DNA of 64,000 bases from Noviherbaspirillum soli. GTDB lineage: Bacteria; Pseudomonadota; Gammaproteobacteria; Burkholderiales; Burkholderiaceae_D. Shown here piece after piece: positions 1 through 7,603 of the stretch. Location of the stretch: the NCBI RefSeq assembly GCF_015352955.1, contig NZ_JACYOX010000014.1, positions 58,401-122,400 of the forward strand. Direction: 5' to 3'. The notes under the pieces are model-generated. The model worked only from the letters and a program-made list of their open reading frames with translations. It did no database searches and was not told where the DNA came from. The translations under genes were made by a program, and so were the position numbers. Within the stretch, counting starts at the first letter, position 1. Each line of letters begins with the position of its first letter.

Positions 1-221
1 TCGGCGACGCCCACATCTATGAAAACCATGTGGACATGCTGAAGCAACAGCTGGAGCGCGAGCCTTATCCGCTGCCGCGCCTGGTCATTTCCGACCGCAT
101 CCCCGACTTCGCCCAAACCGGCCGCTACGAGCCGCAATGGCTGGAACAGGTCGAGCCATCCGACTTCTCGCTCGAAGGCTATGTCCACCATGCGCCGCTG
201 ACGGCGCCGATGGCGGTATAA
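1..221 (+). CDS. thyA: Thymidylate synthase, C-terminal part (cut by window edge)
   Basis: Makes dTMP from dUMP with methylene-tetrahydrofolate; cytosolic. Only the last 72 codons are present, reading from base 3. The visible piece begins with [10 protein letters not shown], the conserved ThyA segment whose His and Tyr hydrogen-bond the dUMP ribose, continues through REPYPLPRL, and ends in APMAV, the conserved ThyA C-terminus whose last residues close over the active site. The end is therefore intact; the start lies upstream of the window. The next gene is over 300 bp away, so this looks like the end of its transcript. Confidence 0.93.
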   Translation, partial: GDAHIYENHVDMLKQQLEREPYPLPRLVISDRIPDFAQTGRYEPQWLEQVEPSDFSLEGYVHHAPLTAPMAV

Positions 222-422
222 AAGCCGGCAGCCGGCGCTCATCCCGGCGCCAGGCGGTTTCCCCCAGGCAGAAGGCTGCCGCAACGTCCAAGCCCCCACG
301 CAGGCATTTGCCCCCATTGAAACCTCGGTCAGGCGTGCCGTCGCCTGCGCATGGCGCATGGCGCATGGCTTAGCGACGAAGCGTGCAGGGAATCTGACCT
401 TCGGACAAATCGCGGCGGCGCA
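222..422. other. Intergenic stretch after thyA, no gene seen
   Basis: Together with the promoter and leader of the next gene, this makes 332 bp between coding regions. Open frames here overlap one another in several registers and lack ribosome sites. A short direct repeat (gcatggc, three copies around 349-368) is the only structure seen. No clear thyA terminator was found. Confidence 0.5.
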
Positions 423-451
423 AGAACCATTTCAATGCGCCTGTCTACTCA
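423..451 (+). promoter_or_regulatory. hrp-box-like promoter (HrpL sigma type) upstream of the 554 gene
   Basis: Reads AGAACC, 16 bases, CTACTCA. The consensus for HrpL-dependent (ECF sigma) promoters of Hrp group I type III secretion genes is GGAACC-N15/16-CCACNNA. Each half has one mismatch. It lies about 100 bp before the ATG at 554. The downstream half is identical to that of the second box at 1233-1260. A single degenerate motif would be weak; two similar ones, each before a candidate type III secretion gene, are more convincing. Confidence 0.5.
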
Positions 452-553
452 ATCTTGGCAGCGCCGAAATCCGCCATGCAGGCAAGCGCAAAGCAATGTC
501 ATTCATTCACTTTCATCGCTGCGGTTACGCCTTTTCTATCGGAGAAACAAGAC

Positions 554-1168
554 ATGGCTTCCATATTTTCTTCTTTTTTTCGTCTTCTCTCCGCACAGGA
601 GGAAAAGCCGGATCACCTGGAGAACGATAAAAAACCGAAAGGCAGCAACGCACTTCCTGTTCGGGCGCAGCAGACCGGGCAAAGCATTACGCCCAAGGAG
701 ATCAAGGGCATCACCGAACGCAAGTCCGTTTCCCTGCCCGCCGTCCTGGGTCGCATATGGGCTACATTGAAATACCGCGCGGAACTGAGTAAAGCGGCAT
801 CGGACTGCAGCAAATTTCTGGCGTCTCTTTCAGGATCCAACTTTGAACTGATTACCGCCGCTTCTTTATTTGGACCTTTAAAACATCTGGAGGACGGGGA
901 ATTTAAAAAATTATTCGAGCAGACAATCAATGAAACAATTGTGAAGTTCGCAACGAAAACGCATTTCCCCGACTTGCACGCAATAAAAGCCAAATTAGAC
1001 CAAAACATTGCGGGATTCTTCGACAAGCCAAGACAAGCCAATTACAACAATGCATACCGCATAGCGAACCAATGCGCGGCCGCCCTTGATCTATCCATTG
1101 CCGGACAAGCCATAACGGTCAACTGGACAATATTCGAGAAAGGTGACGCTGATGGCAACGGTGATTAG
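554..1168 (+). CDS. Unknown protein, candidate type III secretion effector
   Basis: 204 residues, not recognised as any family. The start is set by GGAG at 541-544, nine bases before ATG 554; an in-frame ATG at 455 has no such site. The N-terminus (MASIFSSFFRLL) is rich in Ser/Phe, has Ile at position 4 and no acidic residue in the first 12, as in many type III secretion signals. Residues ~15-60 are polar and likely disordered; the rest is mixed helical with Lys and Asn. The coding sequence is visibly AT-richer than its neighbours, suggesting recent acquisition. It has an hrp-box-like promoter upstream and a CesT-type chaperone gene downstream. Effector status is inferred from context and N-terminal composition. 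Confidence 0.6.
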   Translation: MASIFSSFFRLLSAQEEKPDHLENDKKPKGSNALPVRAQQTGQSITPKEIKGITERKSVSLPAVLGRIWATLKYRAELSKAASDCSKFLASLSGSNFELITAASLFGPLKHLEDGEFKKLFEQTINETIVKFATKTHFPDLHAIKAKLDQNIAGFFDKPRQANYNNAYRIANQCAAALDLSIAGQAITVNWTIFEKGDADGNGD

Positions 1169-1232
1169 CCAGGCCGGGCGACTGATGCTGCGGCAGTGTG
1201 CAGGACGCCTGTGCATGTTCACACGTCTCCAT

Positions 1233-1260
1233 GGAACCCAGGAAGATTGCTGCCTACTCA
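1233..1260 (+). promoter_or_regulatory. hrp-box-like promoter (HrpL sigma type) upstream of the chaperone gene
   Basis: Reads GGAACC, 15 bases, CTACTCA: a perfect first half and one mismatch to CCACNNA in the second, with correct spacing. It ends about 80 bp before the ATG at 1343. This is the better of the two hrp-like boxes in the window. Confidence 0.6.
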
Positions 1261-1342
1261 CCTTTGCCTGTCATCCAGACCGCTCTAGCCACCTCCCCAG
1301 CCTGACGACAGTCATCACGACATTCATTAAAGGAGACACCGC

Positions 1343-1813
1343 ATGCATGCCCACGACATCGTCCGCGAATTTGGCGCCCTCGCGAAACTTCCCGAATTCT
1401 CCCTGGACGACCGCGGCATGGCCCGCATGCAGCTAGACAGCACCATCATCATCGACTTCGAGTACGACGCCACCAATGACGTGCTGCACCTGTACTCCAG
1501 CATCGCGCCGGCGCCCGACGACTGTGCAGCGCAGCTGAAGCTGCTGATGGAAGCCAACCTGTTCCTCGACCGCAGCGTCGGAACCACCTTCGCGCTCGAC
1601 AGCATTACCGGTGAATTCATGTGCTGCCTGCGCCTCGAACCGGAAAAAATGGACGCGGCGGATCTGGTCAGGCAGGTGGAAAGAATGGCCGACGCGGTCG
1701 AGCGCCTGCGCGCCGACCTCGACGGGCTGGATGAACCGGAGGAATCAGGCGCACCGGCGGCGCTGTCGGCGCTGGACCTGAACGAGCTGCGCCGGGGGCC
1801 GCTGCGCGGCTAG
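1343..1813 (+). CDS. CesT/Tir-family type III secretion chaperone
   Basis: 156 residues, acidic, no signal peptide, as usual for class I type III chaperones, which dimerise and hold effectors in a secretion-competent state in the cytosol. The N-terminal ~110 residues follow the CesT fold pattern: a helix (DIVREFGALAKLPEF), strands with a hydrophobic run (STIIIDFEYD), then LKLLMEANLF, matching the conserved helix with LLxANLF, and a strand GTTFALD. The ~45-residue C-terminal tail is acidic and variable. A strong AGGAG sits just before ATG 1343. The neighbouring 554-1168 product is the obvious client. No secretion apparatus genes lie in this window. Confidence 0.75.
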   Translation: MHAHDIVREFGALAKLPEFSLDDRGMARMQLDSTIIIDFEYDATNDVLHLYSSIAPAPDDCAAQLKLLMEANLFLDRSVGTTFALDSITGEFMCCLRLEPEKMDAADLVRQVERMADAVERLRADLDGLDEPEESGAPAALSALDLNELRRGPLRG

Positions 1814-1968
1814 CGCATTTCCAGCCTGGCTGGCATCAACCGGCCAGTTAGTAGGGTGCAATACCCGAAGGGCATTGCACCGCGGTCCCATACCGCAAAG
1901 ATCATATCAAGGACCTCCACCCGGGGTCCACGCATGGTGCAATGCCCCTTCGGGGTATTGCACCCTAC
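1811..1968. repeat. Palindromic intergenic repeat, copy 1
   Basis: The core at 1851-1968 begins gtagggtgcaatacccgaag and ends with the near-inverse (ggggtattgcaccctac). Each end is itself a palindrome of the type GGTGCAATGCCC-TTC-GGGTATTGCACC. The same ~118-bp unit occurs inverted at 24088-24202 and more diverged at 40251-40368. The 36 bases at 1811-1846 also recur, inverted, at 24239-24274 with two mismatches, so the conserved block is longer than the palindromes. Its first bases overlap the stop codon of the chaperone gene. No coding capacity. Confidence 0.8.
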
Positions 1969-2002
1969 TGCTACTGAACGCGCTTCGCCGGGCGCCGCGC
2001 CG

Positions 2003-3364
2003 TCATGCCGCGCCGTGCAGCGTCAGCCCTATCGTATTGACGCCGCCCGTACTGCGCGCAAACACCGTGCCCCCGTGCATCTTGGCGATGGCTTTCACGA
2101 TCGCCAGCCCAAGTCCGTGGTTATCCTGGCTGTAGGCGCGCGACGGATCGGCGCGGTAGAACCGGTCGAACAGCCGGCTCAGATGCTCGCCCGGAATTTC
2201 AACGCCCGGGTTGGACACCGCCACTTCGATGCCGCGCGCCTCTTCCCGCATTTCCACCCGCAGCCGGCTGCCCGGCGGGCTGTACTGGATCGCGTTGTGC
2301 AGCAGGTTGCTCATCGCGCGCCGGAACAGCGCACGGTCGACCGACGCCACCGCGTCGCCCAGGGTCTCCACCGCCAGCGACTTCTCTTCCATCAGCGGCT
2401 CCAGGAATTCAATGGTCTTGTGGACCTCCGCCGCCAGCGACGCCTGGGCCAGGCCATTGGCGGTTTCGCCGCGGTCGGCGCGCGCCAGGAACAGCATGTC
2501 GTTGACGATGGCGCGCAGCCGCTCCAGCTCTTCCAGGTTGGACTGCAGGGTTTCCTCCAGCTCGGCCTTGCTGCGCTCGCGCGTCAGCGCTACCTGAGTG
2601 GCGCCGATGATGTTGCCGATCGGCGTGCGCAGTTCATGCGCCACATCGGCATTGAATCCTTCCAGCTGCGCATAGGCCGCTTCCAGCCGGTCCAGCGCGC
2701 CGTTGAAGGAAGCAGTCAGCGGCGCCAGCTCGCTGACCGCCGGCGCATCCAGCCGCTGCGACAGGTTGCGGGCATTCAGCGCCCGCGCGCCGGCGCACAG
2801 CCGCGCCAGCGGACGCAGCCCGAAGCCGGATACCCAGTAGCCCAGCATCGCCACGCAGGCAATGCCGCACAGGGAAATCACGGTCAGTGCAATGGCGAAG
2901 TCATGCAGCGTCCTGGCCTGCGGCTCGGTGCTGATGCCCACCGCCAGGTAGATTTCCGGATAGTCGGGAAAGGGCTTCAGGGTGTCGCCCAAGGTCTTGA
3001 GCGGATAGGGACTGTCCTTCACCGTCACCAGCTTGACCGAGGTGCCGAATTCCGGATGGCCGCCTTCGGGCGTGGAAAAGCCATAGTTCAGCGCCGTGTT
3101 CTCGCAGGCGATCCAGAACCGGGTGTTGCCGTCGGTGGTGGTGATGGTGGTCAGCGTATTGCGCAGCTGGTCCCAGCGTTCGACGCTGCGCACCTGGCTG
3201 ATCAGCCGCGTCGCCACTTCCAGCTTGCTGCGCAGGTCGGTTTCCTGCTGGCGTTCCAGCGTGGTGGCCAGCGCCCGGTACAGCGCAAAGCCGGACAGCG
3301 CGAACACCACCGCCGCCACCAGAGCGAAGGTCACGGCCAGGCGCACCGCAATCGAGCGCATCAT
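2003..3364 (-). CDS. Heavy-metal-type sensor histidine kinase (CusS/CopS/IrlS-like)
   Basis: 453 residues. An inner-membrane sensor that autophosphorylates and passes phosphate to the regulator encoded just upstream. Order: membrane segment ~8-30, periplasmic sensor ~31-155, second membrane segment ~157-178, HAMP ~180-232, dimerisation domain with phospho-acceptor His243 (AHELRTP), N-box Asn357 (NLLHNA) and G-box near 425 (HGLGLAIVKAI). Length and layout match the heavy-metal sensor kinase family (CusS, IrlS, CopS). Its start overlaps the regulator stop by 4 bp, so the two are co-translated. No metal efflux genes are in the window, so the metal is not determined. Confidence 0.88.
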   Translation of the reverse strand: MMRSIAVRLAVTFALVAAVVFALSGFALYRALATTLERQQETDLRSKLEVATRLISQVRSVERWDQLRNTLTTITTTDGNTRFWIACENTALNYGFSTPEGGHPEFGTSVKLVTVKDSPYPLKTLGDTLKPFPDYPEIYLAVGISTEPQARTLHDFAIALTVISLCGIACVAMLGYWVSGFGLRPLARLCAGARALNARNLSQRLDAPAVSELAPLTASFNGALDRLEAAYAQLEGFNADVAHELRTPIGNIIGATQVALTRERSKAELEETLQSNLEELERLRAIVNDMLFLARADRGETANGLAQASLAAEVHKTIEFLEPLMEEKSLAVETLGDAVASVDRALFRRAMSNLLHNAIQYSPPGSRLRVEMREEARGIEVAVSNPGVEIPGEHLSRLFDRFYRADPSRAYSQDNHGLGLAIVKAIAKMHGGTVFARSTGGVNTIGLTLHGAA

Positions 3365-4047
3365 GCCGCCTCCCCGTCCCGCCGCGCTTCCAGCACATAG
3401 CCCATGCCGCGTATCGTGTGCAGCAGCTTGCGCTCGAACGGTCCGTCGATCTTGGTGCGCAGCCGCTTGATGGCCACTTCAACCACATTGGTGTTGCTGT
3501 CAAAATTCATGTCCCACACCAGTTCCGCGATTTCCGTCTTGGACAGGATCTGCCCCTGGCGCCGGCCCAGCGTGGTCAGCAGCAGGAACTCCTTGGACGT
3601 CAGGTCCAGCCGCATGCCGGCGCGCGAGGCCTTGCGGGCGATCAGGTCCACATGGAGGTCGGCGATCTGCAGTTGCGCCGCGTCCTGCGGCTTGCCGCGC
3701 CGCACCAGCGCCTGCAGCCGCGCCAGCAGTTCCAGGAAGGAAAACGGCTTGACCAGGTAATCGTCGGCGCCCGCCTGCAGGCCGCGCACCCGGTCTTCCA
3801 CCCGGTCGCGCGCGGTAAGCATGATGACCGGCGTCTGCCGGCGCTGGCGCAGCGCCTCCAGCACCCCGAAGCCGTCCACGCCCGGCAGCATCACATCCAG
3901 CACGATGGCGTCATAGTCGTTCTCCAGCGCCAGATGGCGGCCATCCAGCCCGTTGCGCGCCACGTCGACGACGCAGCTGTGCTCGGTCAGGCCCTTGTGG
4001 AGGTAGTCGGCGGTCTTGGTTTCGTCCTCGACGATCAGGATCTTCAT
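3361..4047 (-). CDS. OmpR-family response regulator, CusR/CopR/IrlR type
   Basis: 228 residues. Receiver domain 1-~115 with phospho-acceptor Asp51 (VLDVMLPG) and Lys100 (DDYLVKPF); winged-helix DNA-binding domain ~125-225, with the NTNVVEVAIKRLRTKID recognition segment typical of the heavy-metal response regulator group. First gene of an operon with the sensor kinase. A CusR-box-like palindrome 37-50 bp upstream of the start probably binds this protein, for autoregulation and for control of the divergent yceI-type gene. Confidence 0.9.
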   Translation of the reverse strand: MKILIVEDETKTADYLHKGLTEHSCVVDVARNGLDGRHLALENDYDAIVLDVMLPGVDGFGVLEALRQRRQTPVIMLTARDRVEDRVRGLQAGADDYLVKPFSFLELLARLQALVRRGKPQDAAQLQIADLHVDLIARKASRAGMRLDLTSKEFLLLTTLGRRQGQILSKTEIAELVWDMNFDSNTNVVEVAIKRLRTKIDGPFERKLLHTIRGMGYVLEARRDGEAA

Positions 4048-4083
4048 CTGGCAGATTATCCCGTGAATGCAGGTATTGCTGGA

Positions 4084-4108
4084 TTACAAAATTGTCAGAT
4101 TCGTGACA
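4084..4108. promoter_or_regulatory. CusR/CopR-box-like operator between regulator and yceI-type gene
   Basis: TTACAA-AA-TTGTCA (4084-4097) differs at one base from the CusR consensus TGACAA-NN-TTGTCA. A further TGACA at 4104-4108 makes a second inverted pair (TGTCA-N6-TGACA). It lies in the 197-bp divergent region. TACACT at 4132-4137 could be the -10 of the rightward promoter. Confidence 0.55.
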
Positions 4109-4244
4109 GGATGGCGTCGGGGTTGCTTCCCTACACTCTGCCCTCATCCGTGCGCAGTAAAACGGATGCGCATTGTAAGCCGGACGGCAGCGAGCCGCCG
4201 ATCCGGTTTCCACCAACTGGCCCACACTCAAGAGAGCACGACCC

Positions 4245-4835
4245 ATGAAATTTGCATCCCGCCTGTCCCTGTCCGCCATCGCCCTGGCTTCCCTGCTGAC
4301 CGCCGGCGCAGCCAGCGCCGCCGCTCCGGCCGGCAACTACAAGATCGACCCGGTCCATTCAGTCGCCTATTTTGAAGTCGGCCATGCCGGCGGCATCAGC
4401 CGCTTCATGGGTCGCTTCAACGACATGTCCGGCGACCTGGTGGTGGATGCGCCGGAAAAGAGCAAGATCCGCGTCGACGTCAAGGTCGACAGCGTCGACA
4501 CCAAGAACGAAGGCCTGGACAAGCACCTGAAGAGCCCCGACTTCTTCAATGCGGTGCAATTCCCCACGCTGAGCTTTGTCTCCTCCGCAGTCACCCTGAA
4601 CAGTAGTGGCGAGGGCACGGTGGCCGGCAACCTGACCCTGCACGGCGTGACCAAGCCGGTCACCTTCAAGCTCAAGGAAATCGGCGCCGGCCCCGGCCCG
4701 CGTGGCGACAGCCGCGTCGGCTACACCGCCAGCACGACCATCAAGCGCAGCGACTTCGGCATTGCCTACGGCATCCCGAAAGCGGCTACCGACGAGGTGG
4801 ACCTGCGCATCAATATCGAAGCCATCAAGCAGTAA
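4245..4835 (+). CDS. YceI-family periplasmic lipid-binding protein
   Basis: 196 residues with a Sec signal peptide (cleavage after ~25, AAS-A-A). The mature part is the YceI lipocalin-like barrel: YKIDPVHSVAYFEVGH at its start is the hallmark (DxxHSxxxFxVxH), followed by HLKSPDFFNAVQFPTLSFVS and GNLTLHGVTKPVTF. YceI proteins bind polyisoprenoid lipids in a barrel; their physiological role is poorly defined, but some are induced by base, osmotic or metal stress. Here the gene is divergent from a metal-type two-component system with a CusR-like box between, so metal or envelope-stress induction is a reasonable inference. Confidence 0.92.
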   Translation: MKFASRLSLSAIALASLLTAGAASAAAPAGNYKIDPVHSVAYFEVGHAGGISRFMGRFNDMSGDLVVDAPEKSKIRVDVKVDSVDTKNEGLDKHLKSPDFFNAVQFPTLSFVSSAVTLNSSGEGTVAGNLTLHGVTKPVTFKLKEIGAGPGPRGDSRVGYTASTTIKRSDFGIAYGIPKAATDEVDLRINIEAIKQ

Positions 4836-4842
4836 CGCATCC

Positions 4843-4879
4843 AGCCCGCTGCCTCGTCTTCCCTGGGCAGCAGCGGGCT
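4843..4879 (+). terminator. Hairpin after the YceI gene
   Basis: Perfect 10-bp stem AGCCCGCTGC / GCAGCGGGCT with a 17-base loop, directly after the stop codon. Only a weak T-run follows, so it may be a weak terminator or an mRNA-stabilising stem. Confidence 0.5.
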
Positions 4880-4925
4880 TCATTCCCTGCCCCTTTATTC
4901 CGTTTCACTCCCATTCGCAGCCGCC

Positions 4926-5741
4926 ATGCCCGATCCCTCTTTCCTGCTTCCCCTGCTTCTGCAAAGCCTGCTGATTCCCGCCGCCGTCAGCGGCGTGATC
5001 CTGCTGCTGTTCTCCGCCAGTCATCGGGCCTGGCCGGCGCCGCTTGCCGTCGCGGCTGGCCTGCTGGCGTCCTACATTGCGACCTTTCATGCGCAGTGGT
5101 CCTTTCCGCCGCATCAGGCCCTGGACTGGCTGCCGCTGGTACTGGCCCTGGCGCTGGGCGCGATCGCCGCAACGCGCAGCGACGCGCTGGGTCCGCGTTT
5201 GGCGCTTGCGCTGCTGGTGGCGGCCGTTGCCGCCATGCCGGCGCTGGGCAGCAACGGCATGGGCAAGACGCTTCTTGTCATTGCCGCCATTGCCGCGCTG
5301 ATCACAGCCGCATGGAGCAGTCTGACCGCCGCCAGGCCAAATGGACAGGCCGCCTCGCTGGTTCTGGCCATCGTCGCCGGCGGCGCTGGTCTGGCGCTGA
5401 TGATCGATGCCAGCCAGCTTTTAGGGCAGCTTTGCGGCGCGCTCGGCGTGGCGCTCCTGGTGTGCGCGCTGCAACGGCGTGGCCGCCTGCATTTCGGCAC
5501 GGCAGGCATCGGCCTGGCGACCCTCGTACTGGGCGCCTTGCTGGCCTACGCGCACATTTATGCCGGCTTTAGCCTGCTGATGGTGCTGCTGCTGGCCGGC
5601 GCACTGCTGGCTGCCTCCCTGGCAATGCAACAGGCGTCCGGGCCGCGCGCTTCGATCGCCGGCGTCGTCGTCGCCGCATTGCCAGTCCTTGCCGTCATTG
5701 GACTGGCCATCAAGGCCATGCAGGACTCCGGCGGCTATTGA
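4926..5741 (+). CDS. Integral membrane protein of unknown function
   Basis: 271 residues, almost entirely hydrophobic: about eight or nine predicted membrane helices rich in Ala, Leu and Val, with only short polar loops. No catalytic motif or transporter signature recognised. The start at 4926 lacks a clear Shine-Dalgarno, but the frame is open and shows strong GC3 bias from there. It lies 90 bp after the yceI-type gene on the same strand and could be read through from it if the intervening hairpin is leaky. Confidence 0.65.
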   Translation: MPDPSFLLPLLLQSLLIPAAVSGVILLLFSASHRAWPAPLAVAAGLLASYIATFHAQWSFPPHQALDWLPLVLALALGAIAATRSDALGPRLALALLVAAVAAMPALGSNGMGKTLLVIAAIAALITAAWSSLTAARPNGQAASLVLAIVAGGAGLALMIDASQLLGQLCGALGVALLVCALQRRGRLHFGTAGIGLATLVLGALLAYAHIYAGFSLLMVLLLAGALLAASLAMQQASGPRASIAGVVVAALPVLAVIGLAIKAMQDSGGY

Positions 5742-5908
5742 TCAGGCCGCACGCTTTCCTGCGCGCGATGCACACTCCACTCATCTTCTTTCAGGGCGGG
5801 CGGTCGATTTTCCATTAGCCTCTGGCTGCTTCACAAAGCGCCGGTTTCCTGCATGGTCCATGCATCAACTGGCGCTTGCGGGTTACGGAGGTAGGAAAGG
5901 ATTCGACC

Positions 5909-7603
5909 ATGCCTATTTCCACACCCGCCGTGCGGCGGCTTTTCTGGCTCGCGCTGGTTGCGCTTGCCGGCTGCGGCAGCGGCACTGACTCCCGGGACTC
6001 AGCCCGGCAAGCCGACGCGCCGGCAGTGCTTTGCCCTTATGGCGACGCAGGCAATGCCAGCGCAGTCATCCTCGTTTCTCCGGATGGCAGCGACAGCGAC
6101 AGTTGCGGCGGCAGCGCCGAGACGGCCTGCGCCACCATCTCCGCCGCCATTGCACGCTGCAGCGTTGCAGATTGCGCCGTCGCGGTCCGGCATGGCCTGT
6201 ACCCGATCACACAAACCATCGTCCTGCGCGACGCCGTCAGCGTGCATGGCAGCTGCCGGTTTGGCGATGAACCCGACCATCACTACCGGACCGTCATCGA
6301 AGCTGCGCCGCCGGCAGGCATGCCGGCGATCGACGCTAACGCCATCAACTCCAGCACCATCATCAGCGGCTTGCTGGTGCTGGGCAAGGATGAAACAGCA
6401 CCCGGGGAAGCCAGCGTCGGCATGCGGGTGAGTGCAAGCAAAGGCTTGACGCTGGCGGCTGTAACGCTGGCGTCGGGAACCGGAGGCGACGGCGCGGCGG
6501 GCAAGGGCGCCAACGGCGGAACGGGAGGCAATGGAGAAGCACCACGCTTTGCCAGCACTGCCGACAATGCGCCTGGCGGGCTCGCCTGTCCGGGCGAACC
6601 GTCACAGGCGACGGGCAGAGGTGGACTCGGTACGGAATCCTTTGATTTCACAGCCGCTCCGTCAAGTTGCGGGTTTGCCTGCAACTGTTATCCAGTGGAA
6701 CCAAAAAAGAAAGACCCGGCACTTGCTTCCCTGTTCATGGGGCAAGGCAGCGGAGGGGCCAGAGGCGGAATGTATGGAGAAAACGGCAATAGTGGCCCGT
6801 CCTGCAATCCTTATGGCGTGCCTCCGCCAACAGCTGGCCAGCCCGGGAACAACGGCGAATTGGGGGACTGCGGCCAAGCCGGCGGCAAGCGCAATGAAGA
6901 GGAACAACCAGCCGGTCCACCGCGCCTTGTCGATGGCCGCTGGCTTGCCTCGTTTGGCGCAATGGGTGAGCGCGGCGGCAATGGCAGTGGCGGCGGCGGC
7001 GGCGGCTCGGGAGGCTATGCCTATTACAACGCTGAAAAAGAAATCTACTACCGCGGCCTGCCGGGCGGCGGCGGCGGCGGCGGCGGCTGTGGCGGCGCAG
7101 GCGGCAGCGGCGGCCAACAGGGCGGCGCCTCCATTGCTCTTATTCTCGTCGACACCACCATCTCCGGGCTTGCGAATGCCGTCCTGATCCCCGGCAAGGG
7201 CGGACATGGCGGAGGCGGTGGAAACGGTGGCGGCGGTGGCCCTGGAGGATTGGGAGGTGCGGCGCCTTTCCCACAACAGCCGTGGCCCGTTCTGGGCGCT
7301 TTCAAGGTGCCAGGCCTCGGCGCAAAAGGCGGTGACGGAGGCGCGGGTGGCGCTGGCGCCGGCGGTGCCGGCGGCAACGGCGGCCCCACGCCTGCCGTGG
7401 CGCTGGCAGGCAATTCACCGGCGCCGGACCTGACGGCAGGCATCGTCTATTCCGGCACGCCCGGCATGCCGGGCGCACGTGGCATTGGCGCCACCAATCC
7501 AGCCAAGACCAACAACCCCAATAGCCAATGCCGGGCCAGCGATGGCGAGGACGGCGTCGCTGGCAGTGCTTCATCCACGCTTCGTATCGAGGGAACCAAC
7601 TGA
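5909..7603 (+). CDS. Glycine-rich outer-surface lipoprotein with beta-helix-like N-terminal domain
   Basis: 564 residues. Lipoprotein signal with lipobox LAGC, lipidated Cys22. The start at 5909 is chosen because it places the signal correctly and follows a GGAGG/AAAGGA region; the frame stays open further upstream. Residues ~45-185 (VSPDGSDSDSCGG, then TACATISAAIARC) resemble the DUF1565/pectin-lyase-like domain of secreted parallel beta-helix proteins. From ~185 to the end, long Gly-rich segments (GGNGGGGGPGG and similar) alternate with short Pro/Cys-containing linkers. First gene of a three-gene unit: its stop overlaps the next start (ATGA). Function unknown; a surface, matrix or scaffold role is inference. 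Confidence 0.72.
   Translation: MPISTPAVRRLFWLALVALAGCGSGTDSRDSARQADAPAVLCPYGDAGNASAVILVSPDGSDSDSCGGSAETACATISAAIARCSVADCAVAVRHGLYPITQTIVLRDAVSVHGSCRFGDEPDHHYRTVIEAAPPAGMPAIDANAINSSTIISGLLVLGKDETAPGEASVGMRVSASKGLTLAAVTLASGTGGDGAAGKGANGGTGGNGEAPRFASTADNAPGGLACPGEPSQATGRGGLGTESFDFTAAPSSCGFACNCYPVEPKKKDPALASLFMGQGSGGARGGMYGENGNSGPSCNPYGVPPPTAGQPGNNGELGDCGQAGGKRNEEEQPAGPPRLVDGRWLASFGAMGERGGNGSGGGGGGSGGYAYYNAEKEIYYRGLPGGGGGGGGCGGAGGSGGQQGGASIALILVDTTISGLANAVLIPGKGGHGGGGGNGGGGGPGGLGGAAPFPQQPWPVLGAFKVPGLGAKGGDGGAGGAGAGGAGGNGGPTPAVALAGNSPAPDLTAGIVYSGTPGMPGARGIGATNPAKTNNPNSQCRASDGEDGVAGSASSTLRIEGTN

Noticed and set aside
1856..3400. 514-residue open frame on the plus strand
   Set aside because: Antisense to the sensor kinase gene, Arg/Gln/His-rich as expected for the complement of GC3-biased codons; the kinase has clear motifs.
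4926..4985. Short frames on the opposite strand of the membrane protein as a separate regulator gene
   Set aside because: No ribosome site, no motif; antisense composition.
6698..6725. GGAACC in the glycine-rich lipoprotein gene as an hrp box
   Set aside because: Inside a coding region with a poor second half and no start codon downstream.
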